64,000 nt of DNA from Actinocrispum wychmicini (lineage in GTDB: Bacteria > Actinomycetota > Actinomycetes > Mycobacteriales > Pseudonocardiaceae): assembly GCF_004345645.1 (NCBI RefSeq), contig NZ_SLWS01000012.1, forward strand, positions 62,001 through 126,000, given 5' to 3'. The notes under the pieces are model-generated. The model was not told the origin of the DNA. It made no database searches and saw nothing but the letters and a program-made list of their open reading frames with translations. A program made the translations under genes and the position numbers. The first letter of the stretch is position 1; every line of letters begins with the position of its first letter. Positions 8,163 through 16,563 of the stretch are shown here, piece after piece.

Positions 8163-9146
8163 ATGGGTGTCCTGATCACCGGGTCGATCGCGACCGACCA
8201 CCTGATGGTGTTCCCCGGCCGGTTCGCCGACCAGTTCCTCGCCGACCAGCTCGACCGGGTCTCCCTGTCGTTCCTGGTGGACGGGCTGGAAGTGCGGCGC
8301 GGCGGGGTCGCCGCGAACATCTGCGTCGGCCTGGCCCGGCTCGGCGTGGCCGGCACCCTGGTCGGCGCGGTCGGCAAGGACTTCGCCGAGTACCGGTCCG
8401 AGCTGGACTCCGACGGCGTGGACACCAGCAGCGTGCTGGTGTCCGCCAGCCAGCACACCGCCCGGTTCGTCTGCACCACCGACCAGGTGCAGGCCCAGAT
8501 CGCGTCGTTCTACCCGGGCGCGATGAGCGAGGCGGCCCGGATCGAGCTGCGGCCGATCGTGCAGCGGGTCGGCGGCGCCGAGCTGGTGCTGGTCAGCCCG
8601 AACGACCCGGGCGCGATGCTCAGGCACACCCAGGAGTGCCGCGACGCCGGCTACCCGTTCGCGGCCGACCCGTCCCAGCAGCTGGCGTGGATGGGCGGCG
8701 AGCAGATCCGCGAACTGGTGGACGGCGCGACCCTGTTGTTCACCAACGAGTACGAGTCGGCACTGCTGCTGCAGAAGACCGGGTGGAGCCGCGAGGAGGT
8801 GCTCGACCGGGTCGGTTCGTGGGTCGTCACCCTCGGCGAGAACGGCGTCCGCATCGACTCCGCCGGTGCCGAGCCGGTCGTGGTGCCCGCCGGGACCGTG
8901 CTCAACCCGGTCGACCCGACCGGGGTCGGCGACGCCTTCCGGGCCGGGTTCATCGCGGCCCGGCAGTGGGGCTTCGGGTTCGAACGCGCCGCGCAGGTCG
9001 GTTGCTCGCTCGCCGCGTTCGTGCTGGAGGTCGCCGGGCCGCAGGAGTACAAGCTCACCCCGGAGCTGCTGCTCGACCGGATCCGGGACACCTACGGGAC
9101 CGAGGCGGCCAACGAGGTCGAACCCCACCTGACCCCTAGCGCGTGA
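8163..9146 (+). CDS. adoK: Adenosine kinase, PfkB family
   Basis: A 327-residue PfkB-type kinase that closely resembles mycobacterial adenosine kinase over its whole length. Shared blocks are the opening TGSIATDHLM and FPGRF, SLSFLVD, HTARF.CTTD, QIASFYPGAMSEA, FAADPSQQLA and FTNEYE. The anion-hole and catalytic-base motif is DPTGVGDAFRAGF near residue 257. It phosphorylates adenosine released by SAH hydrolase and so pulls the SAM cycle forward. It starts 31 nt after metK with a GGAGGAAAG site and is followed by a terminator, so ahcY is probably transcribed separately. Confidence 0.92.
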   Translation: MGVLITGSIATDHLMVFPGRFADQFLADQLDRVSLSFLVDGLEVRRGGVAANICVGLARLGVAGTLVGAVGKDFAEYRSELDSDGVDTSSVLVSASQHTARFVCTTDQVQAQIASFYPGAMSEAARIELRPIVQRVGGAELVLVSPNDPGAMLRHTQECRDAGYPFAADPSQQLAWMGGEQIRELVDGATLLFTNEYESALLLQKTGWSREEVLDRVGSWVVTLGENGVRIDSAGAEPVVVPAGTVLNPVDPTGVGDAFRAGFIAARQWGFGFERAAQVGCSLAAFVLEVAGPQEYKLTPELLLDRIRDTYGTEAANEVEPHLTPSA

Positions 9147-9164
9147 CCGTTGGTGGACCCTTGC

Positions 9165-9189
9165 GAGGCCGGCACTTCGTGCCGGCCTC
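9165..9189 (+). terminator. Terminator hairpin after adenosine kinase
   Basis: A perfect 11-bp stem GAGGCCGGCAC / GTGCCGGCCTC closes on a TTC loop, 18 nt past the stop codon. It separates the metK-adoK transcript from ahcY. Confidence 0.8.
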
Positions 9190-9302
9190 AAGCATAAGCC
9201 GCACATGGACAACGTCGTTGACACCGACGTCGTTGGATACCATGGGTGGTGGTCAAGGCCATGTGCAGAGCGAAAGTACGTCAACACATAGGAGACCAGC
9301 CA

Positions 9303-10754
9303 ATGTCCACCCGTTCGTCATCGACATCGTCCGCTTTGGACTACACGGTCGCCGACCTTTCGCTCGCCGAGTTCGGCCGCAAGGAGATCAGGCTGGCCGA
9401 GCACGAGATGCCCGGCCTGATGGCGCTGCGCCACGAGTACGGCGAGGCCCAGCCGCTCGCCGGTGCCCGGATCTCAGGTTCGCTGCACATGACCATCCAG
9501 ACAGCGGTGCTGATCGAGACGCTGGTCGCGTTGGGTGCCGAGGTCCGGTGGGCGTCGTGCAACGTGTTCTCCACGCAGGACCACGCGGCCGCCGCGGTGG
9601 TCGTCGGTCCTAACGGGACGGTCGAGAACCCCAGCGGTGTCCCGGTGTTCGCCTGGAAGGGCGAGACGCTGGACGAGTACTGGTGGTGCACCGAGCAGAT
9701 GCTCACGTGGCCCGCGGGGCGGCAGCCGAACATGATCCTGGACGACGGCGGCGACGCGACCCTGCTCGTCCACAAGGGCACTGAGTACGAGAAGACCGGT
9801 GTGGTGCCGGAGGCGTCCGACGACGACTCCGAGGAGTGGAAGGTCGTGCTGGGCCTGCTGCGCAAGACGCTCGGCAAGTGGACCGCGGTCGGCGCGGGCG
9901 TGCTCGGCGTCACCGAGGAGACCACGACCGGTGTGCTGCGGCTCAACCAGATGGCGGACGCGGGCGAACTGCTCTTCCCGGCCATCAACGTGAACGACTC
10001 GGTCACCAAGTCCAAGTTCGACAACAAGTACGGCATCCGGCACTCCCTCGTCGACGGCATCAACCGCGGCACGGACGTGCTGATCGGCGGCAAGGTCGCG
10101 GTCGTCTGCGGCTACGGCGACGTCGGCAAGGGCTCGGCGGACTCACTGCGCGGCCAGGGCGCCCGGGTGATCGTGACCGAGATCGACCCGATCTGCGCGC
10201 TGCAGGCCCAGATGGACGGCTACCAGGTCGCCACCCTGGAGTCGGTGCTGGAGATCGCCGACCTCGTGATCACCACGACCGGCAACTTCAACATCGTGAT
10301 GGTCGACCACATGGCGAAGATGAAGCACCAGGCCATCCTCGGCAACGTCGGCCACTTCGACAACGAGATCGACATGGCCGGCCTGGCCAAGTACCCGGGT
10401 GTCAAGCTGGTGAACATCAAGCCGCAGGTGGACGAGTGGGTCTTCCCGGACGGCCACTCCATCATCGTGCTGTCCGAAGGTCGCCTGCTGAACCTGGGCA
10501 ACGCCACCGGCCACCCCAGCTTCGTGATGTCGAACTCCTTCTCCAACCAGACCATCGCCCAGATCGAGCTGTTCACCAAGAACAGCCAGTACGAGCGCCA
10601 GGTCTACCGCCTGCCCAAGGAACTCGACGAGAAGGTCGCCAAGATCCACGTGGAAGCCCTCGGCGGCGAACTCACCGTCCTGACCAAGGCCCAGGCCGAA
10701 TACATCGGCGTGGACGTCAACGGCCCGTACAAGCCGGAGCACTACCGCTACTGA
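9303..10754 (+). CDS. ahcY: Adenosylhomocysteinase (SAH hydrolase)
   Basis: A 483-residue NAD-dependent S-adenosyl-L-homocysteine hydrolase that splits SAH into adenosine and homocysteine. Diagnostic features are SGSLHMTIQTAVLIETL, the substrate region around NVNDSVTKSKFDNKYG, the Rossmann NAD motif VVCGYGDVGKGSA (about residue 262) and the invariant C-terminal KPEHYRY. The length of about 480 fits the bacterial type with the extra insertion. An AGGAGA site precedes the ATG. The 156-bp upstream region carries repeated ACGTCGTTG words at 9212-9236 and may hold its promoter. Confidence 0.97.
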   Translation: MSTRSSSTSSALDYTVADLSLAEFGRKEIRLAEHEMPGLMALRHEYGEAQPLAGARISGSLHMTIQTAVLIETLVALGAEVRWASCNVFSTQDHAAAAVVVGPNGTVENPSGVPVFAWKGETLDEYWWCTEQMLTWPAGRQPNMILDDGGDATLLVHKGTEYEKTGVVPEASDDDSEEWKVVLGLLRKTLGKWTAVGAGVLGVTEETTTGVLRLNQMADAGELLFPAINVNDSVTKSKFDNKYGIRHSLVDGINRGTDVLIGGKVAVVCGYGDVGKGSADSLRGQGARVIVTEIDPICALQAQMDGYQVATLESVLEIADLVITTTGNFNIVMVDHMAKMKHQAILGNVGHFDNEIDMAGLAKYPGVKLVNIKPQVDEWVFPDGHSIIVLSEGRLLNLGNATGHPSFVMSNSFSNQTIAQIELFTKNSQYERQVYRLPKELDEKVAKIHVEALGGELTVLTKAQAEYIGVDVNGPYKPEHYRY

Positions 10755-10769
10755 CCTCCACTGACCTGC

Positions 10770-10801
10770 CGCGGGCCGACCTCCTCCCCGGTCGGCCCGC
10801 G
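10770..10801 (+). terminator. Terminator hairpin after ahcY
   Basis: Stem CGCGGGCCGACC / GGTCGGCCCGCG (12 bp, 8-nt loop) followed by TCTTTC, 15 nt after the ahcY stop. Confidence 0.82.
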
Positions 10802-10893
10802 TCTTTCACTGCCCGATCGGGCCGTCACCAACGACCCGCGGGCCGTCCTTCAACGACTGCCGGCCGTGATCATCAAGCACATACCGTGGTTTG

Positions 10894-11769
10894 GTGGACA
10901 ACACCGTGGCACTGCCGGACGGCCGGCGGATGGGTTACGCGGTTTTCGGTGCCCCGGCCGGACAGCCGTGCCTGGTCGTGCCCGGATACTCGGCGTCCCG
11001 CCAGACCGCCGGCTGGGCCTTCCCAGGTGCGGACCTACGCCGGCACGGCATCCGCCTGGTGGCCGTCGACCGGCCGGGCTACGGCCTGTCGACACCTCAC
11101 CCCGGCGCCGGCTTCACCGCGTGGGCCTCGGACGCCGTGGCGCTCATCGATCACCTCAGCCTCGGGCGCGTCTCAGTGATCGCGTTGTCGATGGGCACAG
11201 GCCCGGCCTTGGCGTTGGCCGCCAAGTGTCCCTCGCTTGTCGCCGACGTGACGGTTCTGGGCGGGATGGCGCCCCTGGACGAACGTGAACGGTTCGCGCC
11301 GGCCAGCCGCGGTGACGCGCTCTACTGGCGCTTGGCGCGTCACTTTCCCTGGCTGTTGCGTCGAATGTGCGCCATGTCGGCGTCGGCGATGGCCAAGTCC
11401 ACTCCGGACAGGCCACTCGGCCGGGTGGAACGCCAACTGCCCAGTGCGGACCTGGAAGTGTTCCAGCGTGCTCTGTCGAATGAAGACGCACGCACTGCTT
11501 TCGTCGCGGACGTAGCCGAAAGCTGCCGGCAGGGCGGCGCCGCCATGGCCGACGACCTCCTGTCGTACTCGCGGCCGTGGGACTTCGACATCGCGGACAT
11601 CACTGTGCCGGTCCACATCTGGCACGGCCTCAACGACCCCAAGGTGCCGGTCGCGATGGGTCACCGGCTCGCCGACCGAATCCCAGGCGCGACCGCCGAG
11701 TTCGTGCCCGGCGGCCATTTCGCCGCACTCGACCACACCGAACGGATCCTGACCGAACTCACCCACTGA
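10894..11769 (+). CDS. Alpha/beta hydrolase
   Basis: A 291-residue alpha/beta hydrolase-fold enzyme. The nucleophile elbow is ALSMGTGPA (about residue 95), the acid is probably in HGLNDPKVP, and the histidine is in VPGGHFAALDH near the C-terminus. It opens with the family pattern LPDGRRMGYAVFG. No signal peptide is present. The GTG at 10894 is the likely start, and a TTG one codon earlier is possible. It is isolated between two terminators and converges on the CKX-like gene. The substrate is unknown. Confidence 0.85.
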   Translation: MDNTVALPDGRRMGYAVFGAPAGQPCLVVPGYSASRQTAGWAFPGADLRRHGIRLVAVDRPGYGLSTPHPGAGFTAWASDAVALIDHLSLGRVSVIALSMGTGPALALAAKCPSLVADVTVLGGMAPLDERERFAPASRGDALYWRLARHFPWLLRRMCAMSASAMAKSTPDRPLGRVERQLPSADLEVFQRALSNEDARTAFVADVAESCRQGGAAMADDLLSYSRPWDFDIADITVPVHIWHGLNDPKVPVAMGHRLADRIPGATAEFVPGGHFAALDHTERILTELTH

Positions 11770-11787
11770 ACAACGAGGCCGCAGAAA

Positions 11788-11820
11788 ACCGCCGGAGCGC
11801 CACAAAAGCACTCCGGCGGT
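11788..11820. terminator. Bidirectional terminator between convergent genes
   Basis: Stem ACCGCCGGAG / CTCCGGCGGT with a 13-nt loop lies between the stops of the hydrolase (11769) and the minus-strand CKX-like gene (11839). Runs of A before and a pyrimidine stretch after suit both directions. Confidence 0.75.
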
Positions 11821-11838
11821 CTCCCCCGTGAGCGGGTC

Positions 11839-13341
11839 TCAGCCGAAGAAGCCCTGGCCTGGGGTCAGGACGGAGTCCGGGTCGTAACGGCGCTTCATCG
11901 CCACCAGGAAGGGCCAGGCGGATCCGAAGTGCCTGCGCCACTCGTCCTGGGTCATGCCGGGGATGGCGCCGACCAGGTACCGCTTGGCGCCCAAGGTCAG
12001 CGCCAGGTCGTAGATCTTCCGGTTGCGCTGCAGGTATGTCTGGACGTTGGGGTCGCCTGGGTTGGGCATCCGCAGCAGGTCGAACAGATAGGCGACCGGC
12101 TCGTTGGGGCGGGCCACCAGGGGGTGGGTCAGCTTGGACGTCTTCACGGGGAGCACGATCCCGAAGCCGCCGCCGAGGTCTTCGGGGGTCAGCTCGGCCA
12201 CCACCGCGGTCACCAACGGTTTCACCGCGGACGCCGGGATGAACAGGCTCAGCCACGGGTGTGGCATCGCCCAGTAGCCGCCGTCCTTCCAGAACTGCTC
12301 GAACGGGTCCACCCGGAAGGTCCACTCGCGGAACGTCTGGTCGCCCGTTGTCATTGAGGCACGGTCGTCGTGCAGGCCCCTCAGGAGGGCGTTGTCGTTG
12401 GGCGTGGCCGGCGGGTTGTAGAAGGTGGCGGCCTCGATCGCGTACCACCAGCCGGAGTTGTCCGGCTTGCGCTGGATCGTGCCGGACTGGTGGTGGAACC
12501 GGCCGTCCGCCAACAACTTCTCCTGGTCGGCCTGGTAGGTGGCCACGTCCTGGTAGTACAGGTTGTACACCTTGGCGCGGCTGGGGGCGGGAATGAGGCG
12601 CACCTTGGCTTTCACGATGATGGCGACCTGGCCGGCGCCGCCGAGCACGGCGTGGAACAGCTCGGGCCGGTTGGTCGCGGACACACCCGTCACCAGGGTG
12701 CCCTCGCCGGTGACCACGTCCATCTCCAGCACGTTGTCGTTGAACAGGCCGTATTTGAACACGGTGCCGCCGAAGCCGCCCAGGCTGGCCACGCCGCCGA
12801 CGGACAGCGGCAGGTAGTCGGTCATCGACGGCGGGATCTGGCCCACCTTCAGTGCCGCGTCCGACAGCTGCCACAGGGTCACGCCCGCGCCGACCACCGC
12901 GTACCCGTTGCCGATGCTGTAGATCTTCCCCAGTGCGCGGGCGTCAACCGCGATGCCCCCAGGCACCTCCGCCTGTCCGTACGACGAGTGCGACTCGATG
13001 TCCGTGCCTGAGCCGCCGCGGCCGCTGACCGCTATCTTCAGGCCGTTGCAGCGCGCGAACCGCACCATCTTCACGATGTCCTGCGTCGAACCCGGCCGCA
13101 GCACGGCCCATGGCGCGCCGGTGACCAGTCCCCCGAAGTCTCCGGCGAAGTTGGCGAGAACCTCGGGTGAGGTCTCCAAGGTGCCGTCCAACGGCGGCAC
13201 CGCCCCAGAAACCACCGCGGAGGCCGCAGGGGCGGCCTCCGCTGTGACCCAGGAACCGTCCAAAGCACTCCAGCCGACCACAACCGCACCGACGCCGATC
13301 CCCTTCAGGAGATTCCGCCGGGAGTGTGCGCTGTCGCTCAT
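11839..13341 (-). CDS. Tat-exported FAD oxidase, cytokinin-dehydrogenase-like
   Basis: A 500-residue flavoprotein of the FAD-PCMH (vanillyl-alcohol oxidase) superfamily. It begins with a twin-arginine signal (SRRNLLKG followed by a hydrophobic stretch), so it should be exported folded. The FAD-binding half has SGRGGSG, a SHSSYGQAEVPGG segment whose His aligns with the covalent FAD histidine of cytokinin dehydrogenases (GHSxxGQ), and SVGGVASLGGFGG. The C-terminal half matches cytokinin dehydrogenase in PHPWLSLFIP and in the ending DPDSVLTPGQGFFG. Last gene of the leftward MT-BVMO-oxidase operon (25-nt gap). The substrate is likely the cluster intermediate rather than cytokinin; this is inference. 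Confidence 0.8.
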   Translation of the reverse strand: MSDSAHSRRNLLKGIGVGAVVVGWSALDGSWVTAEAAPAASAVVSGAVPPLDGTLETSPEVLANFAGDFGGLVTGAPWAVLRPGSTQDIVKMVRFARCNGLKIAVSGRGGSGTDIESHSSYGQAEVPGGIAVDARALGKIYSIGNGYAVVGAGVTLWQLSDAALKVGQIPPSMTDYLPLSVGGVASLGGFGGTVFKYGLFNDNVLEMDVVTGEGTLVTGVSATNRPELFHAVLGGAGQVAIIVKAKVRLIPAPSRAKVYNLYYQDVATYQADQEKLLADGRFHHQSGTIQRKPDNSGWWYAIEAATFYNPPATPNDNALLRGLHDDRASMTTGDQTFREWTFRVDPFEQFWKDGGYWAMPHPWLSLFIPASAVKPLVTAVVAELTPEDLGGGFGIVLPVKTSKLTHPLVARPNEPVAYLFDLLRMPNPGDPNVQTYLQRNRKIYDLALTLGAKRYLVGAIPGMTQDEWRRHFGSAWPFLVAMKRRYDPDSVLTPGQGFFG

Positions 13342-13366
13342 CGATCCCCTCCAGTTGAACTTTCAG

Positions 13367-14914
13367 TTACGCCTTCACGTCGGTGTGATGTTCGGCCGCC
13401 GCGAGCGTGGCGACCTGGTAGGCGCTAACGTCGAACTTCTTGGTGCTCTTGGCGAACTTGCTGGTCTTCATGGGCCAGAGCGACGGGTTGCGGCCGGTCG
13501 AGTCGACGTACCAGCTGGTGCAGGTCGCCGGGTCCCAGACCGTGCCCTCGATGGCCTGCTCGACCATCCGGTTGTAGAGCTCCTGGGCGTCCGCCCGGAC
13601 CTCCACACTCGCCAGACCGCGGCCGCGGATCGTCTTCACGGCCTCGATCACGTAGTTCATCTGCGACTCGATCATCAGCGTCTGCGACGAGTGACCGAGC
13701 GTCGTGTTCGGACCCAGCATCAGGAACAGGTTCGGGAAGTTGGCGACCGTGGTGCCACGGTAGGCTTTCATCCCGATCCGGTCCCACTGCTCCTCGAGCT
13801 TGACGCCGCCACGGCCGGTGATCCGCGCGGCGATCGGCCGCTTGGTGGCGAGGAATCCGGTGCCCAGGATGATCGTGTCGACCTGGCGCTCCTTGCCGTC
13901 CGAACCGATGATCCCGGTCGGCGTGACGCCACCGACCTCGCCGTCGATGATCTCGACGTTGTCCGCCTGGATGGCCGGATACCACTTGTTGGAGAACAGC
14001 AACCGCTTGCAGGCCACCGAGAAGTTCGGGGTCAGCCGGGCCCGCAGCGCCGGGTCCGGCACGCTCTTCTTGAGGTGCTTCGCCGCGTTGCCCTGCACGG
14101 TCTTCGCGGCGATGTCCGGGTTGGAGAAGATGAACGAGAGAATCTCCCTGCCCCGCTTGTTGAAACCACGGCGGAACGCGCGGTAGCCGGGGAAGTTCTT
14201 CAACGCCCAGCCGTGTAGGCCCGTGTTGGGCTTGTCGGGCTTCGGCATCACCCAGGGCGCGCTGCGTTGGTACAGGTCCATGTGGCCGACCTCGGACTGG
14301 ATCGCCGGCACGAACTGGATCGCCGACGCGCCGGTGCCGATCACCGCGACCTTGCGGCCCTTGAGATCGTAGTCGTGGTCCCACTTCGACGAGTGCATGA
14401 CCTTGCCCTGGAAGTTCTCGAAACCAGGGATGTTCGGGATCACCGGGTCGGAGAGGTATCCGCTCCCGGAGACCAGCAGCTGGGCGGTGTAGTCGCCCTG
14501 GCTGGTCTGGATGTTCCAGCGACGCAGCTTCTCGTCCCACTGCGCGCCGAGTACCTCGTGGTTGAACCGGATGTGGGGCCGGACACCGAAGCGGTCGGTC
14601 ACATCCCGCAGATAGTCGAACAGCTCCTGGCGCGTACCGAACGTGCTGCCCCAGTCGGACTTCTGCGCGAACGAGTAGACGTAAAGCAACGCCATCACGT
14701 CACACGCACAACCGGGGTAGGTGTTGTCGCGCCAGGTGCCGCCGACCTCGTCCGCGCGTTCGAGCACCACGAAGTCATCAACGTTGTTGGCCAGCAACTT
14801 GATGGCGACGCCGAGCCCGGAGAACCCGGTGCCGATGACGGCCACCTGGACGTGCGGGGTCGGCCGCCCACCAGTGCCGGTCCGTTCGCTCTTGTTGATC
14901 TCGGTGCTCGTCAC
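13367..14914 (-). CDS. Flavin-containing monooxygenase, Baeyer-Villiger type
   Basis: A 515-residue class B flavin monooxygenase. The N-terminal FAD site is VIGTGFSGLG (about residue 26) and the second, NADPH-binding site is VIGTGASAIQ (about 191). The Baeyer-Villiger fingerprint FxGxxxHxxxW is present as FQGKVMHSSKW just before the second Rossmann motif. Such enzymes turn ketones into esters or lactones, or oxidise heteroatoms. The start is GTG at 14914 with a GAAGGAGG site. Only 15 nt separate it from the upstream methyltransferase, so they share a transcript. A ketone from the alpha-oxoamine synthase is an attractive candidate substrate. Confidence 0.9.
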   Translation of the reverse strand: MTSTEINKSERTGTGGRPTPHVQVAVIGTGFSGLGVAIKLLANNVDDFVVLERADEVGGTWRDNTYPGCACDVMALLYVYSFAQKSDWGSTFGTRQELFDYLRDVTDRFGVRPHIRFNHEVLGAQWDEKLRRWNIQTSQGDYTAQLLVSGSGYLSDPVIPNIPGFENFQGKVMHSSKWDHDYDLKGRKVAVIGTGASAIQFVPAIQSEVGHMDLYQRSAPWVMPKPDKPNTGLHGWALKNFPGYRAFRRGFNKRGREILSFIFSNPDIAAKTVQGNAAKHLKKSVPDPALRARLTPNFSVACKRLLFSNKWYPAIQADNVEIIDGEVGGVTPTGIIGSDGKERQVDTIILGTGFLATKRPIAARITGRGGVKLEEQWDRIGMKAYRGTTVANFPNLFLMLGPNTTLGHSSQTLMIESQMNYVIEAVKTIRGRGLASVEVRADAQELYNRMVEQAIEGTVWDPATCTSWYVDSTGRNPSLWPMKTSKFAKSTKKFDVSAYQVATLAAAEHHTDVKA

Positions 14915-14929
14915 GGCGTACCTCCTTCG

Positions 14930-15814
14930 TCAGGGGTTGCGCTGCAGCACGATGCGGAAGTTGTTGAAGACCTTGTCCTCCAGCGTGTACGCGAAGATGT
15001 CCAGGTAGCGCTCGAACCGCTGGACGACCTCCTCGCTGGACAGCGCGACGGCGCGCTCGCGCTCGTCGGCCAGGTTGAGCAGCCACGCCCGGCAGGCCTC
15101 GGAGAACGTCTCGCGCTCGTTCTTGATCTCGATGATCTCGAACTTGTTGCCGATGGCCTGGATCAGCTCGTGGGTGTGCGGGATGTAGCAGCCCTCGAAC
15201 TCCTCGCGCTGCAGGAACTTCAGGTCGTCGAGCAGCTTGCGCTGCAGGGGCGGCGGCTCGATCGTCATCATGTGCAGGACGAACCGGCCGTCCTCCTTCA
15301 GCAGCGAGTGCACGTGGCCGAAGAAGTGGCGGAAGCTGTTGATCCGCTCCTTGGGCGGCAGGCTGGAGAGCACGAAGTGCTCCAGCGCGTTGACGCAGAA
15401 CGCCGCGTCGTACTTCTCCTCGGCGGTGTGGTCCGCCCAGCTCTCCACGATGATCTCGACATCGGGGTTGCCCAGGGAGTCCACGAACTCCTTCTGGGTG
15501 CGACTCAGCGTGACACCCACGGCCTTCTTGGCGCCGTGCAGCCGGGTGACCCGGTCGAGCATGGTGCCCCAGCCGCTGCCGATGTCCAGAACCTTGTTGG
15601 CGCCCTTGGCCTTCGCCAGCTCGATGAAGGCGTCGAGCTTGCGGTACTGGGCCTCGTCGTGCCCTTCGCGCAGGTCCTCGCCCTCGTTCCAGTACCCGCC
15701 GGAGTACATCATCGGCGGACCCAGGATGATGCGGTACACGTCGTTGCTGATCTCGTAATGGTGCCTGATCGCCTCGACCGCAGGACGCGCCGGCGTGTTC
15801 TCGACCGTCGTCAT
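14930..15814 (-). CDS. SAM-dependent methyltransferase, cyclopropane-fatty-acid-synthase-like
   Basis: A 294-residue class I methyltransferase resembling cyclopropane-fatty-acyl synthases but shorter (classical enzymes have 380 or more). It has the family opening IRHHYEISNDVYRIILGP..MYSGGYW, the SAM motif VLDIGSGWGTM (about residue 68), GVTLSRTQ and the acidic VNALEHF region. Members add a methyl or methylene to unsaturated acyl chains, or act as C-methyltransferases on small molecules. I chose the ATG at 15814; one four codons upstream is possible. First gene of the leftward operon, divergent from the acyl carrier protein gene. Confidence 0.85.
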   Translation of the reverse strand: MTTVENTPARPAVEAIRHHYEISNDVYRIILGPPMMYSGGYWNEGEDLREGHDEAQYRKLDAFIELAKAKGANKVLDIGSGWGTMLDRVTRLHGAKKAVGVTLSRTQKEFVDSLGNPDVEIIVESWADHTAEEKYDAAFCVNALEHFVLSSLPPKERINSFRHFFGHVHSLLKEDGRFVLHMMTIEPPPLQRKLLDDLKFLQREEFEGCYIPHTHELIQAIGNKFEIIEIKNERETFSEACRAWLLNLADERERAVALSSEEVVQRFERYLDIFAYTLEDKVFNNFRIVLQRNP

Positions 15815-16142
15815 TCTCGACCCCATTCCAGTTTCTCGAATCCACCGGCTCTTCAAGCGCGCGGATGTCGGTGGAGACAAAATCGCGCGAGCAGCAACAC
15901 ATGCGCAACACGCGGTTGGACGAGCCGCCGGCGCGCGCCGGAGGAGTGACGAGTCCGATACCGTGACTTCTCGACGGCCCGACAAGCCACGGTGGACGGG
16001 TTCGCCCCGACACCTGCCACCACGGCGGCGCGGCGGCCGCGCTTGCGGCTTCGTTGCGCCGGGCCAGGTTAAGTCCATGCCGGAACGGCAGTCCTGGGCG
16101 CCCGGATCCCCCTGTCCCAGGGCAATCGAGAGGAGCAACGCG
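15815..16142. promoter_or_regulatory. Divergent promoter region of the biosynthetic cluster
   Basis: 328 bp without a convincing gene between the methyltransferase (leftward) and the acyl carrier protein (rightward). It must hold both promoters. I see no long palindrome or tandem operator in it, and frames across it give low-complexity Arg/Pro-rich translations. Confidence 0.6.
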
Positions 16143-16397
16143 ATGGAAATCCCTACCGTCGAGGACCTGGCTGAGCAGCTCAAGGCCGTGTCTGGTGCCG
16201 CCGAGGTCGGTCCGGACGACGCCATCCAGCAGATCTCCGACGTCGACTCGCTGGACCTGATGGAGTGGCTGTACGGGTTCCAGAACAAGTACCCGCACAT
16301 CCCCGCCGACGAGTCCCTGTTCGCCGACATCGACGACCAGACGACCCTGCGGTCGGTGCACGCCAAGCTCGTCGCACTGGCCACGGCAGCCAACTGA
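16143..16397 (+). CDS. Free-standing acyl carrier protein
   Basis: An 84-residue acidic carrier protein. The phosphopantetheine attachment site is SDVDSLDLMEWLYG, with the serine at about residue 39 after Asp-Val-Asp. Four-helix carrier length and charge are normal. The ATG has a GAGAGGAGC site 8 nt upstream. It is 166 nt before the alpha-oxoamine synthase gene, a pairing known from pathways where such synthases condense an acyl-carrier thioester with an amino acid. No ketosynthase or adenylation domain is nearby, so the acyl group must come from elsewhere. Confidence 0.9.
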   Translation: MEIPTVEDLAEQLKAVSGAAEVGPDDAIQQISDVDSLDLMEWLYGFQNKYPHIPADESLFADIDDQTTLRSVHAKLVALATAAN

Positions 16398-16477
16398 CGC
16401 GTTGCGGACAGCCCAGGAGTTCAAGCGGGCCCGGCCCGCTTGAACAGACCTCCCCAACTAGAAGCCGTTGCCACCTG

Positions 16478-16511
16478 TAGGGGTACCGGTGTTTGTCTTA
16501 GGGGTACCGGT
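16478..16511. promoter_or_regulatory. Two direct repeats, probable operator before the oxoamine synthase gene
   Basis: The 13-bp word TAGGGGTACCGGT occurs twice, at 16478-16490 and 16499-16511, with a 21-bp period (two helical turns on the same DNA face). Each copy contains the palindrome GGTACC. It lies 53 bp upstream of the GTG at 16564. This is the typical geometry of a two-site activator or repressor operator. Confidence 0.5.
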
Positions 16512-16563
16512 ATTGGCTCGTAGCAGTGGAAGCCGGGCCTGGAACGTGGATGAGGAGACGCAC

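Noticed and set aside
9190..9302. Possible SAH riboswitch before ahcY
   Set aside because: The conserved SAH-riboswitch core is not visible; only repeated ACGTCGTTG words and a weak promoter-like TTGACA are present.
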